DNA of 64,000 nucleotides from Cobetia sp. cqz5-12 (GTDB lineage: Bacteria > Pseudomonadota > Gammaproteobacteria > Pseudomonadales > Halomonadaceae). The notes under the pieces are model-generated. The model saw nothing but the letters and a program-made list of their open reading frames with translations. It did not search any database and was not told the DNA's origin. The stretch spans positions 992,001-1,056,000 of the forward strand of contig NZ_CP044522.1 in NCBI RefSeq assembly GCF_016495405.1, given 5' to 3'. Shown one piece after another: positions 27,943-38,258 of this stretch (its first letter is position 1; each line of letters starts with the position of its first letter). A program made the translations under genes and the position numbers.

Positions 27943-28364
27943 GGTTTCCGCGTCGCCAGCGTGAGTCGGTGGAGGTCAATCTCACCCCGCTGATCGACGT
28001 GGTGTTTCTGCTGCTGATCTTCTTCATGGTCTCGACGACCTTCGATAGCCGTCGAGCGCTGGATCTCATCCTGCCGCAGTCCAGTCAGGCCAGCGCGGTA
28101 GAGCAGGCGCCCTTGATTCTGAGCATCGGGGCAGCAGGTGATTTTACGCTCGGCGAGGCAAGCCTCGGCGAGGATGAACTGGGAGCGCAACTTGCGCAGT
28201 ACAAGGACCAGGCAGATCGTTTCGGGTTGATCCTCGAAGCCGATGGCCGCACGCCCCACGCCAAGGTGGTCACGGCGCTGGACGCCGCCGCTGAAGTGGG
28301 TATCACCCGTGTGCGCATCAGTACGCGTATCGGGACGGAATCATCATCACCGGATGCCCCATGA
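27939..28364 (+). CDS. ExbD/TolR family protein
   Basis: A 141-residue protein with one membrane helix. The N-terminus ESVEVNLTPLIDVVFLLLIFFMVSTTF contains the essential membrane aspartate (LIDVVF). The periplasmic part ends with ADGRTPHAKVVTALDAAAEVGITRVRISTR, the usual ExbD/TolR fold. The ATG overlaps the ExbB-like stop by four bases. Confidence 0.93.
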   Translation: MRFPRRQRESVEVNLTPLIDVVFLLLIFFMVSTTFDSRRALDLILPQSSQASAVEQAPLILSIGAAGDFTLGEASLGEDELGAQLAQYKDQADRFGLILEADGRTPHAKVVTALDAAAEVGITRVRISTRIGTESSSPDAP

Positions 28365-28392
28365 GGGCGCCGCCCAAGTCTATGGAGACCCC

Positions 28393-30141
28393 GTGAGTCG
28401 CGACTCCACCTGGATTCATTACCGCCGCTTGCTCGGCTATGTTCGCCCGTACTGGAAGATGTTTCTGGCCGCCATCGTCGGCTACATCATCTACGGTGCC
28501 TCGAGTACGGCGCTGGCCGAGATGATGAAGCGCCTGATCGACGGCATTCAGAATCCTGACGCCCAGTTCAGACTGTTCCTGCCGCTGTTCGTGATCGGCA
28601 TGTTCGCCGTGCGTGGCGTCGGCACCTTCCTGGGCACCTACTGCATGAGTGATGTGGCACGCAACGTGGTGCACACCCTGCGCACCACGGTGTTCAACCA
28701 CATGCTGCACCTGCCGGGGCGCTATTTCGACGAGAACTCCACCGGCCATCTCATCACTCGCGTCACCTACCATGTCGAGCAGATCACCGGCGCGGCCACC
28801 AAGGCGCTGACCATCATCATGCGCGAAGGCTTCTTCGTGCTCGGCCTGCTGGGCTATCTGTTCTGGACCAACTGGAAGCTGACACTGGTATTCATCGCGG
28901 TCACGCCGCTGATCGGTTGGGTGGTCAGCTATGCCAGCAAGCGTTTCCGCAAGCTCTCCAAGCGTATCCAGGGTTCGATGGGGGAGGTGACCCACGTGGC
29001 CTCCGAAGCGCTGTCCGGCCATCGTGTCGTGCGTACCCACGGTGCCGAGGATTTCGAGAAGGCGCGCTTCGCCGCGGTCAGTGAGTACAACCGCGAGCAG
29101 AAGATGAAGGAAGCGCTGACCAAGGCCACCGCCACGCCGGTCATCCAGCTGTTGATCGCCGTGGCGCTGGCCACGCTGGTGTGGCTGGCGATGGCGCCGG
29201 AACTGATGGCAGGCATGAGCGCCGGTGAGTTCGTCGGCTTCATCACCGCGGCTTCGATGATGGCCAAGCCGGTGCGTCAGCTGACCGAAGTCAACGGCGA
29301 GATCCAGAAGGGCATGGCAGCTTCGGAAGAACTGTTCGGTCTGCTGGATACGCCGGCAGAGCCGGACAATGGCACCCTGGTGCCCGAGGGTCGCCTCGAG
29401 GGGCGTGTGCGCTTCGACAATGTCCACTTCCGCTATGCAGACCATCAGCCGGAGGTGCTCAAGGGCATCGATCTGGAGGTGAAGCCAGGGCAGATGGTGG
29501 CCATCGTCGGGCGTTCGGGGTCGGGCAAGTCGACATTGATGAGCCTGTTGCCGCGCTTCTACGCACCGACCACCGGCCGCATCCTGATCGATGATGTCGC
29601 CATCGAGGACTACAAGCTGCGCCCGATGCGTCAGCAGATCGCGCTGGTCTCGCAGAATGTCACCCTGTTCAATGCCGACCTGACCGCCAACATCGCCTAT
29701 GGCACCGGCGAGGTCGACAAGGCGCGGGTGGAAGAGGCGGCGCGTGCGGCCTATGCCCACGAATTCATCGAGCGCATGAGCGAAGGCTACGACACCATCG
29801 TCGGCGACAATGGCGTGATGCTCTCCGGTGGTCAGCGCCAGCGTATCGCCATCGCTCGTGCCATCTACAAGGACTCGCCGATCCTGGTGCTGGACGAGGC
29901 CACCTCGGCGCTGGATACCGAATCTGAACGTTATATCCAGCGCGCGCTGGAAGAAGTGTGTCAGGGCCGGACGACCTTCGTGATCGCCCACCGTCTGTCC
30001 ACCATCGAGAAGGCGGACCGCATCCTGGTGATGGATGATGGCGAGATCATCGAAGACGGCACCCACGAATCATTGATTGCTCAGGAAGGTGCTTATGCCG
30101 CGCTGCATCGCATCCAGTTCCGGGAGACGGCAGACGCATGA
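28393..30141 (+). CDS. msbA: Lipid A export ATP-binding/permease protein MsbA
   Basis: A 582-residue half-transporter, the same length as E. coli MsbA, that flips lipid A-core across the inner membrane. Six helices span about residues 20-310; the nucleotide-binding domain has Walker A IVGRSGSGKSTLMSLLPRFY, signature VMLSGGQRQRIAIARAIYKDSPILVLDEATSALD and the H-loop IAHRLST. GTG 28393 with GGAG upstream gives the family length; an ATG at 28354, overlapping the exbD stop, would add 13 residues. The stop overlaps lpxK by four bases. Confidence 0.95.
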   Translation: MSRDSTWIHYRRLLGYVRPYWKMFLAAIVGYIIYGASSTALAEMMKRLIDGIQNPDAQFRLFLPLFVIGMFAVRGVGTFLGTYCMSDVARNVVHTLRTTVFNHMLHLPGRYFDENSTGHLITRVTYHVEQITGAATKALTIIMREGFFVLGLLGYLFWTNWKLTLVFIAVTPLIGWVVSYASKRFRKLSKRIQGSMGEVTHVASEALSGHRVVRTHGAEDFEKARFAAVSEYNREQKMKEALTKATATPVIQLLIAVALATLVWLAMAPELMAGMSAGEFVGFITAASMMAKPVRQLTEVNGEIQKGMAASEELFGLLDTPAEPDNGTLVPEGRLEGRVRFDNVHFRYADHQPEVLKGIDLEVKPGQMVAIVGRSGSGKSTLMSLLPRFYAPTTGRILIDDVAIEDYKLRPMRQQIALVSQNVTLFNADLTANIAYGTGEVDKARVEEAARAAYAHEFIERMSEGYDTIVGDNGVMLSGGQRQRIAIARAIYKDSPILVLDEATSALDTESERYIQRALEEVCQGRTTFVIAHRLSTIEKADRILVMDDGEIIEDGTHESLIAQEGAYAALHRIQFRETADA

Positions 30142-31127
30142 GTGAACGACTGGTAGACGCCTGGTATCGCGGCGCCGGCTGGCTCCATCTACTGCGCCCG
30201 CTGGAACATGTCTACAGGAATGTGGTGGCGCGCAAGCGCAATGCCTATCTCACCGGCAAGCGTGAGGTCTGGAGGGCGCCGGTGCCGGTGATCGTGATCG
30301 GCAACATCACCGTCGGCGGCACCGGCAAGTCGCCGCTGGTCGCCTGGCTGGGGCGCTGGTTGAGCGAGCAGGGCTGGCGCCCGGGCATCATCTCGCGCGG
30401 CTACGGCGGGCATTCGCCGCGCTATCCCCTCTACGTGCAGGCCGATACCGACCCTCAGCATGCCGGCGACGAGCCGGTGATGCTGGCCCAGCAGACCGGC
30501 CTGCCGGTGGCGGTCGACCCGGATCGCCCGAGCGCGGCGCGGCGCCTGATTGCCGCCGGCTGCGACATTCTGCTCTCCGATGATGGTCTGCAACATCATG
30601 CGCTGGGGCGCGACATCGAGCTGGTGGTCGTGGATGGTGAGCGTGCCTTCGGCAATCAGCGTTGCCTGCCCGCCGGTCCGCTGCGCGAGCCGTTGTCGCG
30701 CCTCGCCAGTGTCGATGCGGTGATCTCCAACGGTGTCATCGACTGCTCACGTCTGCCGGTGGAATCGCATTGCATGACGCTGACGCCGGTCCATTGGCGT
30801 CACCTGATCGACGACGTGCGTTATCCTGCCCACCAGTTGCCATTCAGCGGTCAGGTGCATGCGTTGGCCGGTATCGGCAATCCGCAGCGCTTCTTCCGCA
30901 CCCTGACCAACCTCGGGGTCGAGCATCTGCCGCGTCCGCTGGCGGACCACCATCGTTTCACGCCGACGGATCTGCGCTTTTCCGACAATCTGCCCGTGGT
31001 GATGACCGCCAAGGACGCCGTCAAGTGTCGCAGCTTCGCCAATGAGCGCTGCTGGGCGCTGGATGTCGAGGCGCGTCCGGATCAGGCGCTGGTGGACTGG
31101 CTCGCCAAACGCCTTGAGGCGCTCTGA
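30138..31127 (+). CDS. lpxK: Tetraacyldisaccharide 4'-kinase LpxK
   Basis: A 329-residue inner-membrane-associated kinase that phosphorylates the 4' position of the lipid A precursor. The P-loop is VIGNITVGGTGKSPLVAWL (about 52-70), with SRGYGGHSPRYPLYV and LLSDDGLQHHALGRDIELVVVDG characteristic of LpxK. The N-terminal helix WYRGAGWLHLLRPLEHVY anchors the enzyme. It follows msbA with an ATGA overlap, joining lipid A synthesis to export. Confidence 0.95.
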   Translation: MSERLVDAWYRGAGWLHLLRPLEHVYRNVVARKRNAYLTGKREVWRAPVPVIVIGNITVGGTGKSPLVAWLGRWLSEQGWRPGIISRGYGGHSPRYPLYVQADTDPQHAGDEPVMLAQQTGLPVAVDPDRPSAARRLIAAGCDILLSDDGLQHHALGRDIELVVVDGERAFGNQRCLPAGPLREPLSRLASVDAVISNGVIDCSRLPVESHCMTLTPVHWRHLIDDVRYPAHQLPFSGQVHALAGIGNPQRFFRTLTNLGVEHLPRPLADHHRFTPTDLRFSDNLPVVMTAKDAVKCRSFANERCWALDVEARPDQALVDWLAKRLEAL

Positions 31128-31181
31128 GGGCTTGATCGCTGAATTTTCTTTCTTTTCTGCTGTTATTCCGGAGATGTCTCG

Positions 31182-31376
31182 ATGGACAAGGAACTGCTCG
31201 CGCTACTGGTCTGCCCGCTGTGTCAGGCCAAGCTGACCTATGATGCGGCGAACGCCGAGCTCAAGTGCTTCTACGATGGCCTCGCCTATCCGGTACGCGA
31301 CGGCATTCCCGTCATGCTGGAAGAAGAAGCGCGCCAGATGGATGCCGACGAGAAGCTCAAGGGGAGCCGCGGCTGA
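31182..31376 (+). CDS. Trm112-family zinc-ribbon-like protein (YcaR)
   Basis: A 64-residue small protein: [21 protein letters not shown], then [25 protein letters not shown]. It matches the Trm112/YcaR family usually found between lpxK and kdsB. Two cysteines (CPLC) are present at the front but the second pair is reduced to one, so zinc binding is uncertain. Its stop overlaps the kdsB ATG by one base. Function in bacteria is not settled. Confidence 0.93.
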   Translation: MDKELLALLVCPLCQAKLTYDAANAELKCFYDGLAYPVRDGIPVMLEEEARQMDADEKLKGSRG

Positions 31377-32215
31377 TGAGTGACCTTCTGCAGCAGGGGC
31401 CGGCAGACGACAGCCGTTCAGAGGGCGAGTCTGGCTTCGTGGTCGTGATTCCGGCGCGCTTCAACTCCTCACGCCTGCCGGGCAAGCCCCTTGCGGACAT
31501 TCATGGCCAGCCGATGATCGAGCATGTCTGGCGCAATGCCTGCGCCAGTCAGGCCAGCCGGGTCGTGATCGCCACCGATGACGAGCGTATCCGTGAGGTC
31601 TGCGAAGACTTCGGGGCCGAGGTGGTGATGACGCGTGCCGATCATCCCAGCGGGACGGACCGCCTTGCCGAGGTGGTCACGCTGCTGGCGCTGGCCCCCG
31701 AGACCCTGGTGGTCAACGTCCAGGGCGATGAGCCGCTGCTGCCGGCGGCGCTGATCGATCAGGTGGCGGTGCGTCTCGGGGAAGACGAGGGGGCCTCGAT
31801 CGCCACGCTGGCGGAGTCGATCGCCAGCGTCGACAGCCTGTTCAACCCCAATGTGGTCAAGGTGGTGCGTGACCTGCGCGGGCGTGCCCTGTACTTCTCG
31901 CGCGCGCCCATTCCTTGGGATCGCGAGCACTTCACCACGCCGCCGGACATGCTGGCTACCGATTCCTGGCTGCGTCATATCGGCCTCTACGCCTATCGCG
32001 CCAGCTTCCTGACCGATTACGTTGACTGGCTGCCGGCCCCGCTGGAGCAGCTCGAACAGCTCGAACAGCTGCGCGCGCTGCATCATGGTCATGCCATCCA
32101 GGTAGCCATTGCCTGCACGGCGCATCCGGCCGGTGTCGATACGCCGGAGGATCTCGAGCGCGTGCGTGACTGGCTGGCGCAAGCAGCGGCAGGCAGCGAG
32201 AGCGGAGAGGGCTGA
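31376..32215 (+). CDS. kdsB: 3-deoxy-manno-octulosonate cytidylyltransferase
   Basis: A 279-residue cytosolic enzyme that makes CMP-Kdo from Kdo and CTP for the LPS inner core. Motifs [55 protein letters not shown] and [11 protein letters not shown] are all intact. The first ~20 residues are a polar extension. ATG 31376 overlaps the preceding stop (TGATG). A short internal repeat [11 protein letters not shown] is seen near residue 222. Confidence 0.96.
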   Translation: MSDLLQQGPADDSRSEGESGFVVVIPARFNSSRLPGKPLADIHGQPMIEHVWRNACASQASRVVIATDDERIREVCEDFGAEVVMTRADHPSGTDRLAEVVTLLALAPETLVVNVQGDEPLLPAALIDQVAVRLGEDEGASIATLAESIASVDSLFNPNVVKVVRDLRGRALYFSRAPIPWDREHFTTPPDMLATDSWLRHIGLYAYRASFLTDYVDWLPAPLEQLEQLEQLRALHHGHAIQVAIACTAHPAGVDTPEDLERVRDWLAQAAAGSESGEG

Positions 32216-32772
32216 TGAGCGAGCTTCTTGAGCAGCTGGCCCAGCGTCAGGCGCCATTGGAGCGCATCCTGATGGTGTGCCTGGGCAATATCTGCCGCTC
32301 ACCGAGTGCCGAAGGCGTGTTGCGCGCGGCGCTGACGCGCCACGGCCTGGATCAGGTCGTCACGGTGGACAGCTGTGGCACCAGTGACTGGCATGTCGGC
32401 GGTCAGCCTGATTCGCGGGCCATCGCCCATGCGGCCAAGCGCGGCCATGACATCAGCGCGCTGCGTGCCCGTCAGTTGTGCGAGCAGGACTTTCACGACT
32501 TCGATCTGATTCTGGTGATGGACGACGCCAATCTTGCCGATACCCGTGCCTTGGCTGCGCGCAGCAACAGTGGCGACCAGGCGCTGATCGGTCGCCTGCT
32601 GGACCTGCTGCCGACCCCGCTGCCCGCGCTGGCGGCGGGCAGTCGTGAGGTGCCGGACCCCTACACCGGGGGCCCCGATGCCTTCGAGCGTGTGCTGGAC
32701 CTGATCGATGTGGCTTGCGAGGCGCTCATCGCGGCACTGCCTGCGGCGACCACGGCGCGGGCGCGCTCATGA
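32215..32772 (+). CDS. Low-molecular-weight protein-tyrosine phosphatase
   Basis: A 185-residue phosphatase with the P-loop CLGNICRSPSAEGVL (Cys22 nucleophile, Arg28) and the general-acid aspartate in VPDPYTGGPDAFERVLD. The N-terminus and C-terminus are each slightly longer than the ~155-residue family norm. The position between kdsB and murB matches Pseudomonas ptpA. Bacterial members often act with tyrosine kinases in polysaccharide export, but no such kinase is nearby. ATGA or TGATG overlaps link it on both sides. Confidence 0.92.
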   Translation: MSELLEQLAQRQAPLERILMVCLGNICRSPSAEGVLRAALTRHGLDQVVTVDSCGTSDWHVGGQPDSRAIAHAAKRGHDISALRARQLCEQDFHDFDLILVMDDANLADTRALAARSNSGDQALIGRLLDLLPTPLPALAAGSREVPDPYTGGPDAFERVLDLIDVACEALIAALPAATTARARS

Positions 32773-33848
32773 CTCAGGTGTCAAGTGAGCAGAGCGCAGG
32801 CGACACCTCGCAATGCGAGGGGGTGGCACTGGATGGCTGCAATACGCTGGGTTTCTCGGCGCGCGCCCGCGCCCTGAGTGAGCCACACACCGTCGAGGCG
32901 GCCAGGGCACAGGTGCTGGCCTCCCGGCAGGCTGGAGAGCGTCTGGTGGTGATCGGCGGCGGCAGCAATCTGGTATTGCTGCCGTGGCTGGATGCCCATG
33001 TCATGCGTCCGGCCTTTGACGGGGTCACCATCACGCCGGCAGAAGATGGCCTGACGGCCACGGTCTCCGTCGAGGCCGGCAAGCGCTGGCATGCCCTGGT
33101 GATGGAGCTGGCCAGCGCCGGCTGGTGGGGCTATGAAAATCTGGCACTGATTCCCGGTTGCTGCGGTGCGGCACCTATCCAGAATATCGGTGCCTATGGC
33201 GTCGAGCTGGCAGACCACCTGCTGCGCCTGGAAGTCATGTCGCTGGAAGATGGCAGCTGCCGCTGGATGAATCGCGAGGAATGCGGCTTCGGTTATCGCG
33301 ACAGCATCTTCAAGGGCGTGCTTGAACATCGCGTGCTGATCACGCGTCTGGAGTTGCAGGTATCGCGCCAGGCGTCGCCCCAGCTCGATTATGGTGATCT
33401 CGCCCAGCGCGTCAGCGCGGCGTTGCCGCAAGGGGAAGAGGTGACGCCGTTGCAGGTCGCACGGGCGGTGATTGCCACGCGCAGTGAGAAGTTGCCCGAC
33501 CCCGCACAACTGGGCAATGCCGGCAGTTTCTTCAAGAATCCGCAGCTTCCTCAGGCCGAGGGTCAGGCGCTGCTGACTCGCTTCCCGAGCTTGCCGCATT
33601 ACCCGCAGGCCGATGGCAGCATCAAGCTGGCAGCAGGCTGGCTGATCGATCAATGTGGTCTCAAGGGCGCGCGCAGAGGCCATGTCGGCGTGCATGCTCA
33701 GCAGGCGCTGGTGCTGGTGCACTTCGGCGGGGGTGCCGTCACGGAGCTGCTGGCACTGGCGCAGGAGGTGCGTGAGGCCGTCCATTCACGCTTCGGTGTC
33801 TGGCTCGAGCAGGAGCCGCGTGAGCTGGGGATGATGCCGGCAGAGTGA
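32769..33848 (+). CDS. murB: UDP-N-acetylenolpyruvoylglucosamine reductase
   Basis: A 359-residue flavoenzyme that completes UDP-MurNAc synthesis. FAD-binding VVIGGGSNLVLLP, PGCCGAAPIQNIGAYGVEL, EECGFGYRDSIFK and the catalytic region LGNAGSFFKNP followed by GWLIDQCGLKG identify an E. coli-type (type I) MurB. ATG 32769 overlaps the phosphatase stop. The first ~25 residues are variable, so a later start cannot be excluded. Last gene of the envelope operon, closed by the palindrome at 33891. Confidence 0.96.
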   Translation: MTQVSSEQSAGDTSQCEGVALDGCNTLGFSARARALSEPHTVEAARAQVLASRQAGERLVVIGGGSNLVLLPWLDAHVMRPAFDGVTITPAEDGLTATVSVEAGKRWHALVMELASAGWWGYENLALIPGCCGAAPIQNIGAYGVELADHLLRLEVMSLEDGSCRWMNREECGFGYRDSIFKGVLEHRVLITRLELQVSRQASPQLDYGDLAQRVSAALPQGEEVTPLQVARAVIATRSEKLPDPAQLGNAGSFFKNPQLPQAEGQALLTRFPSLPHYPQADGSIKLAAGWLIDQCGLKGARRGHVGVHAQQALVLVHFGGGAVTELLALAQEVREAVHSRFGVWLEQEPRELGMMPAE

Positions 33849-33890
33849 TGCCCGAGCTGAGGCCCAGAGTCGTGCACATTGAGTTATACG

Positions 33891-33942
33891 ATGAAAACAA
33901 GAACGCCCCGCAGGCTTGCCTGCGGGGCGTTCTTGTTTTCAT
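33891..33942. terminator. Long bidirectional terminator between murB and rne
   Basis: A 25-bp perfect inverted repeat (33891-33915 and 33918-33942) with a GC core GAACGCCCCGCAGGC flanked by A-rich and T-rich ends. It works in both directions for the convergent murB and rne. The perfect pairing over 25 bp is unusual for the window. Confidence 0.92.
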
Positions 33943-34091
33943 CTGACTTGCTGCTCAACGAGAGCGGCTGGCAGACCTTGGCATAGCCCCTGGCTAGGCC
34001 CTGTCTTGCTGCCTTTCTGGCGCCCTCTTCAGCGCTGGTGGCTGAAAGGGGCGCCAGAGTGACGGCAGGGGCAGGGCGCCTGCCTCAGGAC

Positions 34092-37000
34092 TCAGTGTGA
34101 CGTGTTGCTGTCATCCTGAGCGGTCGTGTCCTGAGTCTCCGCGCTGGTCTGGTGTGCAGCAGCACGTTCGGCAGCTTCACGCTCACGACGACGCACTTCG
34201 CGCGGATCGTTGTAGGCGCGTTCGCCACGACGACGGCGGGTCTCGGTGGCTGGCTGCGTGCTGTCCTGCTGCACGCCTTCTGCCGCTGTCGTCTCGCCTT
34301 GCTCGCTCGGTGCCTGATTCTGCTCGCTGTCAGCGACTTCCCCTGTGTGGGAGTCGTCGCTCACGGCTTGCGCCACGGCGACATTGTCGTGACGCTCGGC
34401 AGTCGCGAACGCTGCCTCGGCCGGCGCATTCTCGACGCTGGCGCTGACGTTGACGGCGCTTTCGGCACCTTCAGCAGTAGCATCAGCGCCTTCAGCGTTT
34501 GCAGAGCCTTCAGCAGCATCAGAGCCTTCAGCCGATTGAGAGCCTTCAGCTGATTGAGAGCCTTCAGCTGATTGAGAGCCTTCCGCAGCTACAGCGACAG
34601 TATCTGTGGTGCGCTCAGTGCTGACGGCAGGCTCAATCTCAGTACTGGCCACGTCAGCGCTTTCTGCCACCTTCGCCTCACTGGTCTCAGTCTGCTGAGG
34701 AGCCTCTTGACGCACGGCCTCCTGTACAGGCTGTTCAACGGCGGCTTCTTCCACGCCAGGTTCTTGCGCCACAGGCTGCGCAGGCTGGCTGGCAGTGTCT
34801 GTTTCAGCGGCGACCGCTTCCTCTGCTTCAGCGACAGGTGCCTGAGCTTCGGTGGCCGGTGCCTGGGCGCTTTGCTCGGCGGCGGCTGACGCTTCAGGCA
34901 CAGCGGCTTCGCTGGTCACGCTTTCCTTCAGCGACTGCTCATCGGCCGCGGCTTCCGGCGCGACTTCTGCCGCGGTGACGGCCGGCGTGTCGACGGCGTT
35001 GTCAGCTGCGCTGGCCTGCGGCTGGTGCACGCTTGGCTGCTGGACGGCGTGCTGCTCAGTGCGCTGGGCGGCGTGCTGCTCAGTCTTCTGCGCCTGGTGA
35101 GCGCCAGTGGCAGGCGCTTCGGACGCCTCTTCGGCAGGTGCTTCGATCGGCGCTTCGACGACCGGCTCGGCCACTTCCGCTGGCTCAGACTCGGACGCCT
35201 GCACGTCGGATGGCGCTGACTCAGGGGCGACCGTCTCTCTCAGCGTCTCGTTGCTCGGCTCGCTGATTTCCGGTGCGGCGGCTGCCGTGAGGTCTGCGCT
35301 GGCAGATTGCTCGACGGTGGTCGGTGCGTGCTGTGCCGCGGTGCTGTTTTCAACCTGCTGGGCGCTGTCGTTGCCTTGCGGGGCATTGGCTTCGCCCTGC
35401 GGGGCAGCGGTGGTGGCGTTGACGGCTTCGGCACCTTCCTCGGCAATGGCCGGCACCGCAGCGGCTGCCGAAGTAGCGGCTGCCTGCGGGCCTGCCAGCG
35501 TCATGGCCTTGAGCGACTTCTGCTCTTCGACCGCCTGCGGGTTCAGAGCGTGCTGACGGCTGCGCACACGCGGGTTGTTGCGGGTCTGCTGGTCTTCGCT
35601 GCTGACCTGCTGCTCCACCTGCTCGGCCTGTTCGGCTGCCTTGATGGACTCGCGTGCCTGCTTGCTGTCGACCTGCTCGGCCTTGTCAGTCTTGGCCGGC
35701 TTTTCACCACGCCCCGGCTTGTCGCTGCGCTTGCCGGAATCGCGCTTGCTGGCGTTGTCGGCCTTGGCGTTCTGGCTGTCGCTGCTCCTGGCTTCGGCTT
35801 TCGGGCTGTTGTCAGCCTGCGGCGTCTGCTCCGGTTCGGCCTGCGGCTTGCTGTCGTTGGTGACGATTTCCTGCTGGCTGTCCTGACGCGACTCGTTGGA
35901 CTTGCGACGGTTGCCACGGTCGTTGCGCTGACGACGCTTGTTGTTGCTGCGGCCATCGTTCTGGCTGTTGCTGTCAGCGTCGTTGCCGCTGTTGCGTGAC
36001 TCGCCGTCGTTGTTGCGTGACGCGTTGTCATTGCGACGACGGGAATCCTTGCGGTTGTCATCACGCTCGTTGCCACGGCCGTCATTGCTGCGGTCGTTGT
36101 TACGATCGTTGCTACGTTCAGCGTTGCGGCCATTGCGGGAGTCGTTGCGAGCCGCTGCCGGAGCGCTGGCTTCACTGACGGTCTCGCGACGCTCACGGGC
36201 CTTTTCCAGTGCCTTGCGGGCTTCGCTGGACTTGGCCGGCACGGCGGTATCGCTGTCATTGCCCAGCAGGCGGCTGAAGCCTCGGGCCAGGCGCGACAGC
36301 AGGCCGCCACCGGTGGCCGGAGTGGCAGTCCTGGCGGGAGTCTGGGCTGACGACTGCGCCACGACTTCCTGCTTGCTGGCCTGAGCGCGGGTGTCATTGC
36401 CCTGGCTCGAACGGTTGCCCTGACGGTTGTCATTGCGCGAGCTCTGACGGCTGTCGTTGCGGCCTTCGCTGCGAGTGTCATTACGAGACTCGTTGCGCTG
36501 CTCCTGACGGTTACGGCCATTGCTGCTGCCGTTGCCGTTGCGACGACGGTTGCCGTTGTTCTTGCCGTTGCCGTTGCGGCTATCGCTGTCACTGCTGCTG
36601 TCAGCGGTCTCGGCCACTGCTACAGGCGCTTCCGGTGCGGCAACCGGGGCAGGCGTGGTGTGGGACACGCTCTTGACGGCGGCTTCAGTGCGCGCCGGCG
36701 GCTTGTCGAAGTTCGGATCCGGTTCCTTGCCGACCTCGGTCTCGACGGACAGCTCGAAGCTGGACTTGTCGGCACCGTCTTCATCGACGTGGTCATCACG
36801 CAGACGCACGACTTCGTAGTGCGGCGTATCGAGCTCCGGGTTCGGTAGCAGCACGACATTCACGCCCTGACGGCGCTCGATGTCGAACAGCGTGGCGCGC
36901 TTCTCGTTGAGCAGGTAGGTCGCGACCGGCACCGGCAGGATGGCGCGGATCTGCGAGCTGCGCTCCTTCATGGCCTCTTCTTCGATCAGGCGCATGATGG

Positions 37001-38258
37001 AGAGCGCCATGGAGCGCACGTCACGAATGGTACCCTGGCCGTCACAGCGCGGGCAGACCACGCCGCTGGTCTCGCCCAGGGACGGACGCAGACGCTGGCG
37101 CGACATTTCCATCAGGCCGAAGCGTGAGATGCGACCGATCTGCACGCGAGCGCGGTCGATCTTGAGCGCGTCGCGCACACGATTCTCGACTTCACGCTGG
37201 TTGCGTGCCGGCGTCATGTCGATGAAATCGATCACCACCAGGCCGCCGATGTCGCGCAGACGCAGCTGGCGGGCGATCTCGTCGGAGGCCTCCAGGTTGG
37301 TCTGCAGCGCGGTTTCCTCGATATCACTGCCGCGGGTGGCGCGAGCGGAGTTGATATCGATGGAGACAAGGGCTTCGGTGTGGTCGATGACGATGGCGCC
37401 ACCGGAGGGCAGCTTCACTTCACGCTGGTAGGCGGTCTCGATCTGGGATTCGATCTGGAAGCGCGAGAACAGCGGCACGTCGTCTTCGTAGAGCTTGATC
37501 TTCTGCTGGTAGCTCGGCATCACCTGACGCACGAAGGACAGCGCTTCTTCCTGGACTTCCGAAGAGTCGATCAGCACTTCGCCGATGTCATTGCGCAGGT
37601 AGTCGCGCATGGCACGGATGATGACGTTGGATTCACGGTAGATCAGGAAGGGGGCAGGGCGGCTGGAAGCGGCCTTGGTCACCGCGTCCCACACCTGTGC
37701 CAGGTAGTCGAGGTCCCACTGCAGTTCTTCGGCGCTCTTGCCGATGCCGGCGGTGCGCACGATGACGCCCATCTTGTCCGGCAGGGTCAGGCTGTTCATC
37801 GCTTCCTTCAGCTGAGCGCGCTCTTCGCCCTCGATGCGGCGGGAGATACCACCGGCACGTGGGTTGTTGGGCATCAGCACGAGGAAGCGGCCAGCCAGAC
37901 TGATGAAGGTGGTCAGGGCGGCACCCTTGTTGCCACGCTCTTCCTTGTCGACCTGGACGATGACTTCCTGGCCTTCCTTGAGCACTTCACGAATGTTGGG
38001 ACGGCCCTGGCCGGGGTCCTTGGAGAAGTACTCGCGGGAGATTTCCTTGAGTGGCAGGAAACCGTGGCGTTCGGCGCCGAAGTCGACGAAGCAGGCTTCG
38101 AGGCTGGGCTCGATGCGGGTGATCTTGCCGCGGTAGATGTTGGCTTTCTTCTGTTCGCGGGCGCCGGACTCGATGTCGAGATCGTAAAGGCGTTGTCCGT
38201 CGACCAGTGCGACGCGCAGCTCTTCCGGCTGGGTCGCGTTGATGAGCATCCGTTTCAT
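34092..38258 (-). CDS. rne: Ribonuclease E
   Basis: A 1388-residue endoribonuclease, against 1061 in E. coli. The N-terminal catalytic half (about 1-500) is well conserved: start [18 protein letters not shown]1 domain, catalytic aspartates in [11 protein letters not shown] and VVIDFIDM (about 303 and 346), and the Zn-link CPRCDGQG near 400. The remaining ~880 residues are low complexity: an Asn/Arg/Ser/Gly-rich block (about 560-790) that probably binds RNA, then a long Ala/Glu/Gln/Ser/Thr-rich acidic region, with an 18-bp in-frame repeat near residues 1222-1252. The degradosome partner-binding sites cannot be located by eye. A long divergent region precedes it; RNase E classically autoregulates through its leader. 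Confidence 0.95.
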   Translation of the reverse strand: MKRMLINATQPEELRVALVDGQRLYDLDIESGAREQKKANIYRGKITRIEPSLEACFVDFGAERHGFLPLKEISREYFSKDPGQGRPNIREVLKEGQEVIVQVDKEERGNKGAALTTFISLAGRFLVLMPNNPRAGGISRRIEGEERAQLKEAMNSLTLPDKMGVIVRTAGIGKSAEELQWDLDYLAQVWDAVTKAASSRPAPFLIYRESNVIIRAMRDYLRNDIGEVLIDSSEVQEEALSFVRQVMPSYQQKIKLYEDDVPLFSRFQIESQIETAYQREVKLPSGGAIVIDHTEALVSIDINSARATRGSDIEETALQTNLEASDEIARQLRLRDIGGLVVIDFIDMTPARNQREVENRVRDALKIDRARVQIGRISRFGLMEMSRQRLRPSLGETSGVVCPRCDGQGTIRDVRSMALSIMRLIEEEAMKERSSQIRAILPVPVATYLLNEKRATLFDIERRQGVNVVLLPNPELDTPHYEVVRLRDDHVDEDGADKSSFELSVETEVGKEPDPNFDKPPARTEAAVKSVSHTTPAPVAAPEAPVAVAETADSSSDSDSRNGNGKNNGNRRRNGNGSSNGRNRQEQRNESRNDTRSEGRNDSRQSSRNDNRQGNRSSQGNDTRAQASKQEVVAQSSAQTPARTATPATGGGLLSRLARGFSRLLGNDSDTAVPAKSSEARKALEKARERRETVSEASAPAAARNDSRNGRNAERSNDRNNDRSNDGRGNERDDNRKDSRRRNDNASRNNDGESRNSGNDADSNSQNDGRSNNKRRQRNDRGNRRKSNESRQDSQQEIVTNDSKPQAEPEQTPQADNSPKAEARSSDSQNAKADNASKRDSGKRSDKPGRGEKPAKTDKAEQVDSKQARESIKAAEQAEQVEQQVSSEDQQTRNNPRVRSRQHALNPQAVEEQKSLKAMTLAGPQAAATSAAAAVPAIAEEGAEAVNATTAAPQGEANAPQGNDSAQQVENSTAAQHAPTTVEQSASADLTAAAAPEISEPSNETLRETVAPESAPSDVQASESEPAEVAEPVVEAPIEAPAEEASEAPATGAHQAQKTEQHAAQRTEQHAVQQPSVHQPQASAADNAVDTPAVTAAEVAPEAAADEQSLKESVTSEAAVPEASAAAEQSAQAPATEAQAPVAEAEEAVAAETDTASQPAQPVAQEPGVEEAAVEQPVQEAVRQEAPQQTETSEAKVAESADVASTEIEPAVSTERTTDTVAVAAEGSQSAEGSQSAEGSQSAEGSDAAEGSANAEGADATAEGAESAVNVSASVENAPAEAAFATAERHDNVAVAQAVSDDSHTGEVADSEQNQAPSEQGETTAAEGVQQDSTQPATETRRRRGERAYNDPREVRRREREAAERAAAHQTSAETQDTTAQDDSNTSH
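34504..34593 (-). repeat. 18-bp in-frame tandem repeat in the rne tail
   Basis: Five 18-base units with consensus GAGCCTTCAGCTGATTGA on the plus strand (34504, 34522, 34540, 34558, 34576); the middle three are nearly identical. On the coding strand they encode repeated AEGSQS hexapeptides. Near identity at DNA level suggests recent expansion and likely copy-number variation between strains. Confidence 0.9.

Noticed and set aside
28318..30066. 582-codon open frame opposite msbA
   Set aside because: Mirror of the msbA coding frame; His/Asp/Gln-rich with no domain similarity.
34504..34593. CRISPR-like array
   Set aside because: The 18-base units are contiguous without spacers and are in frame within rne.
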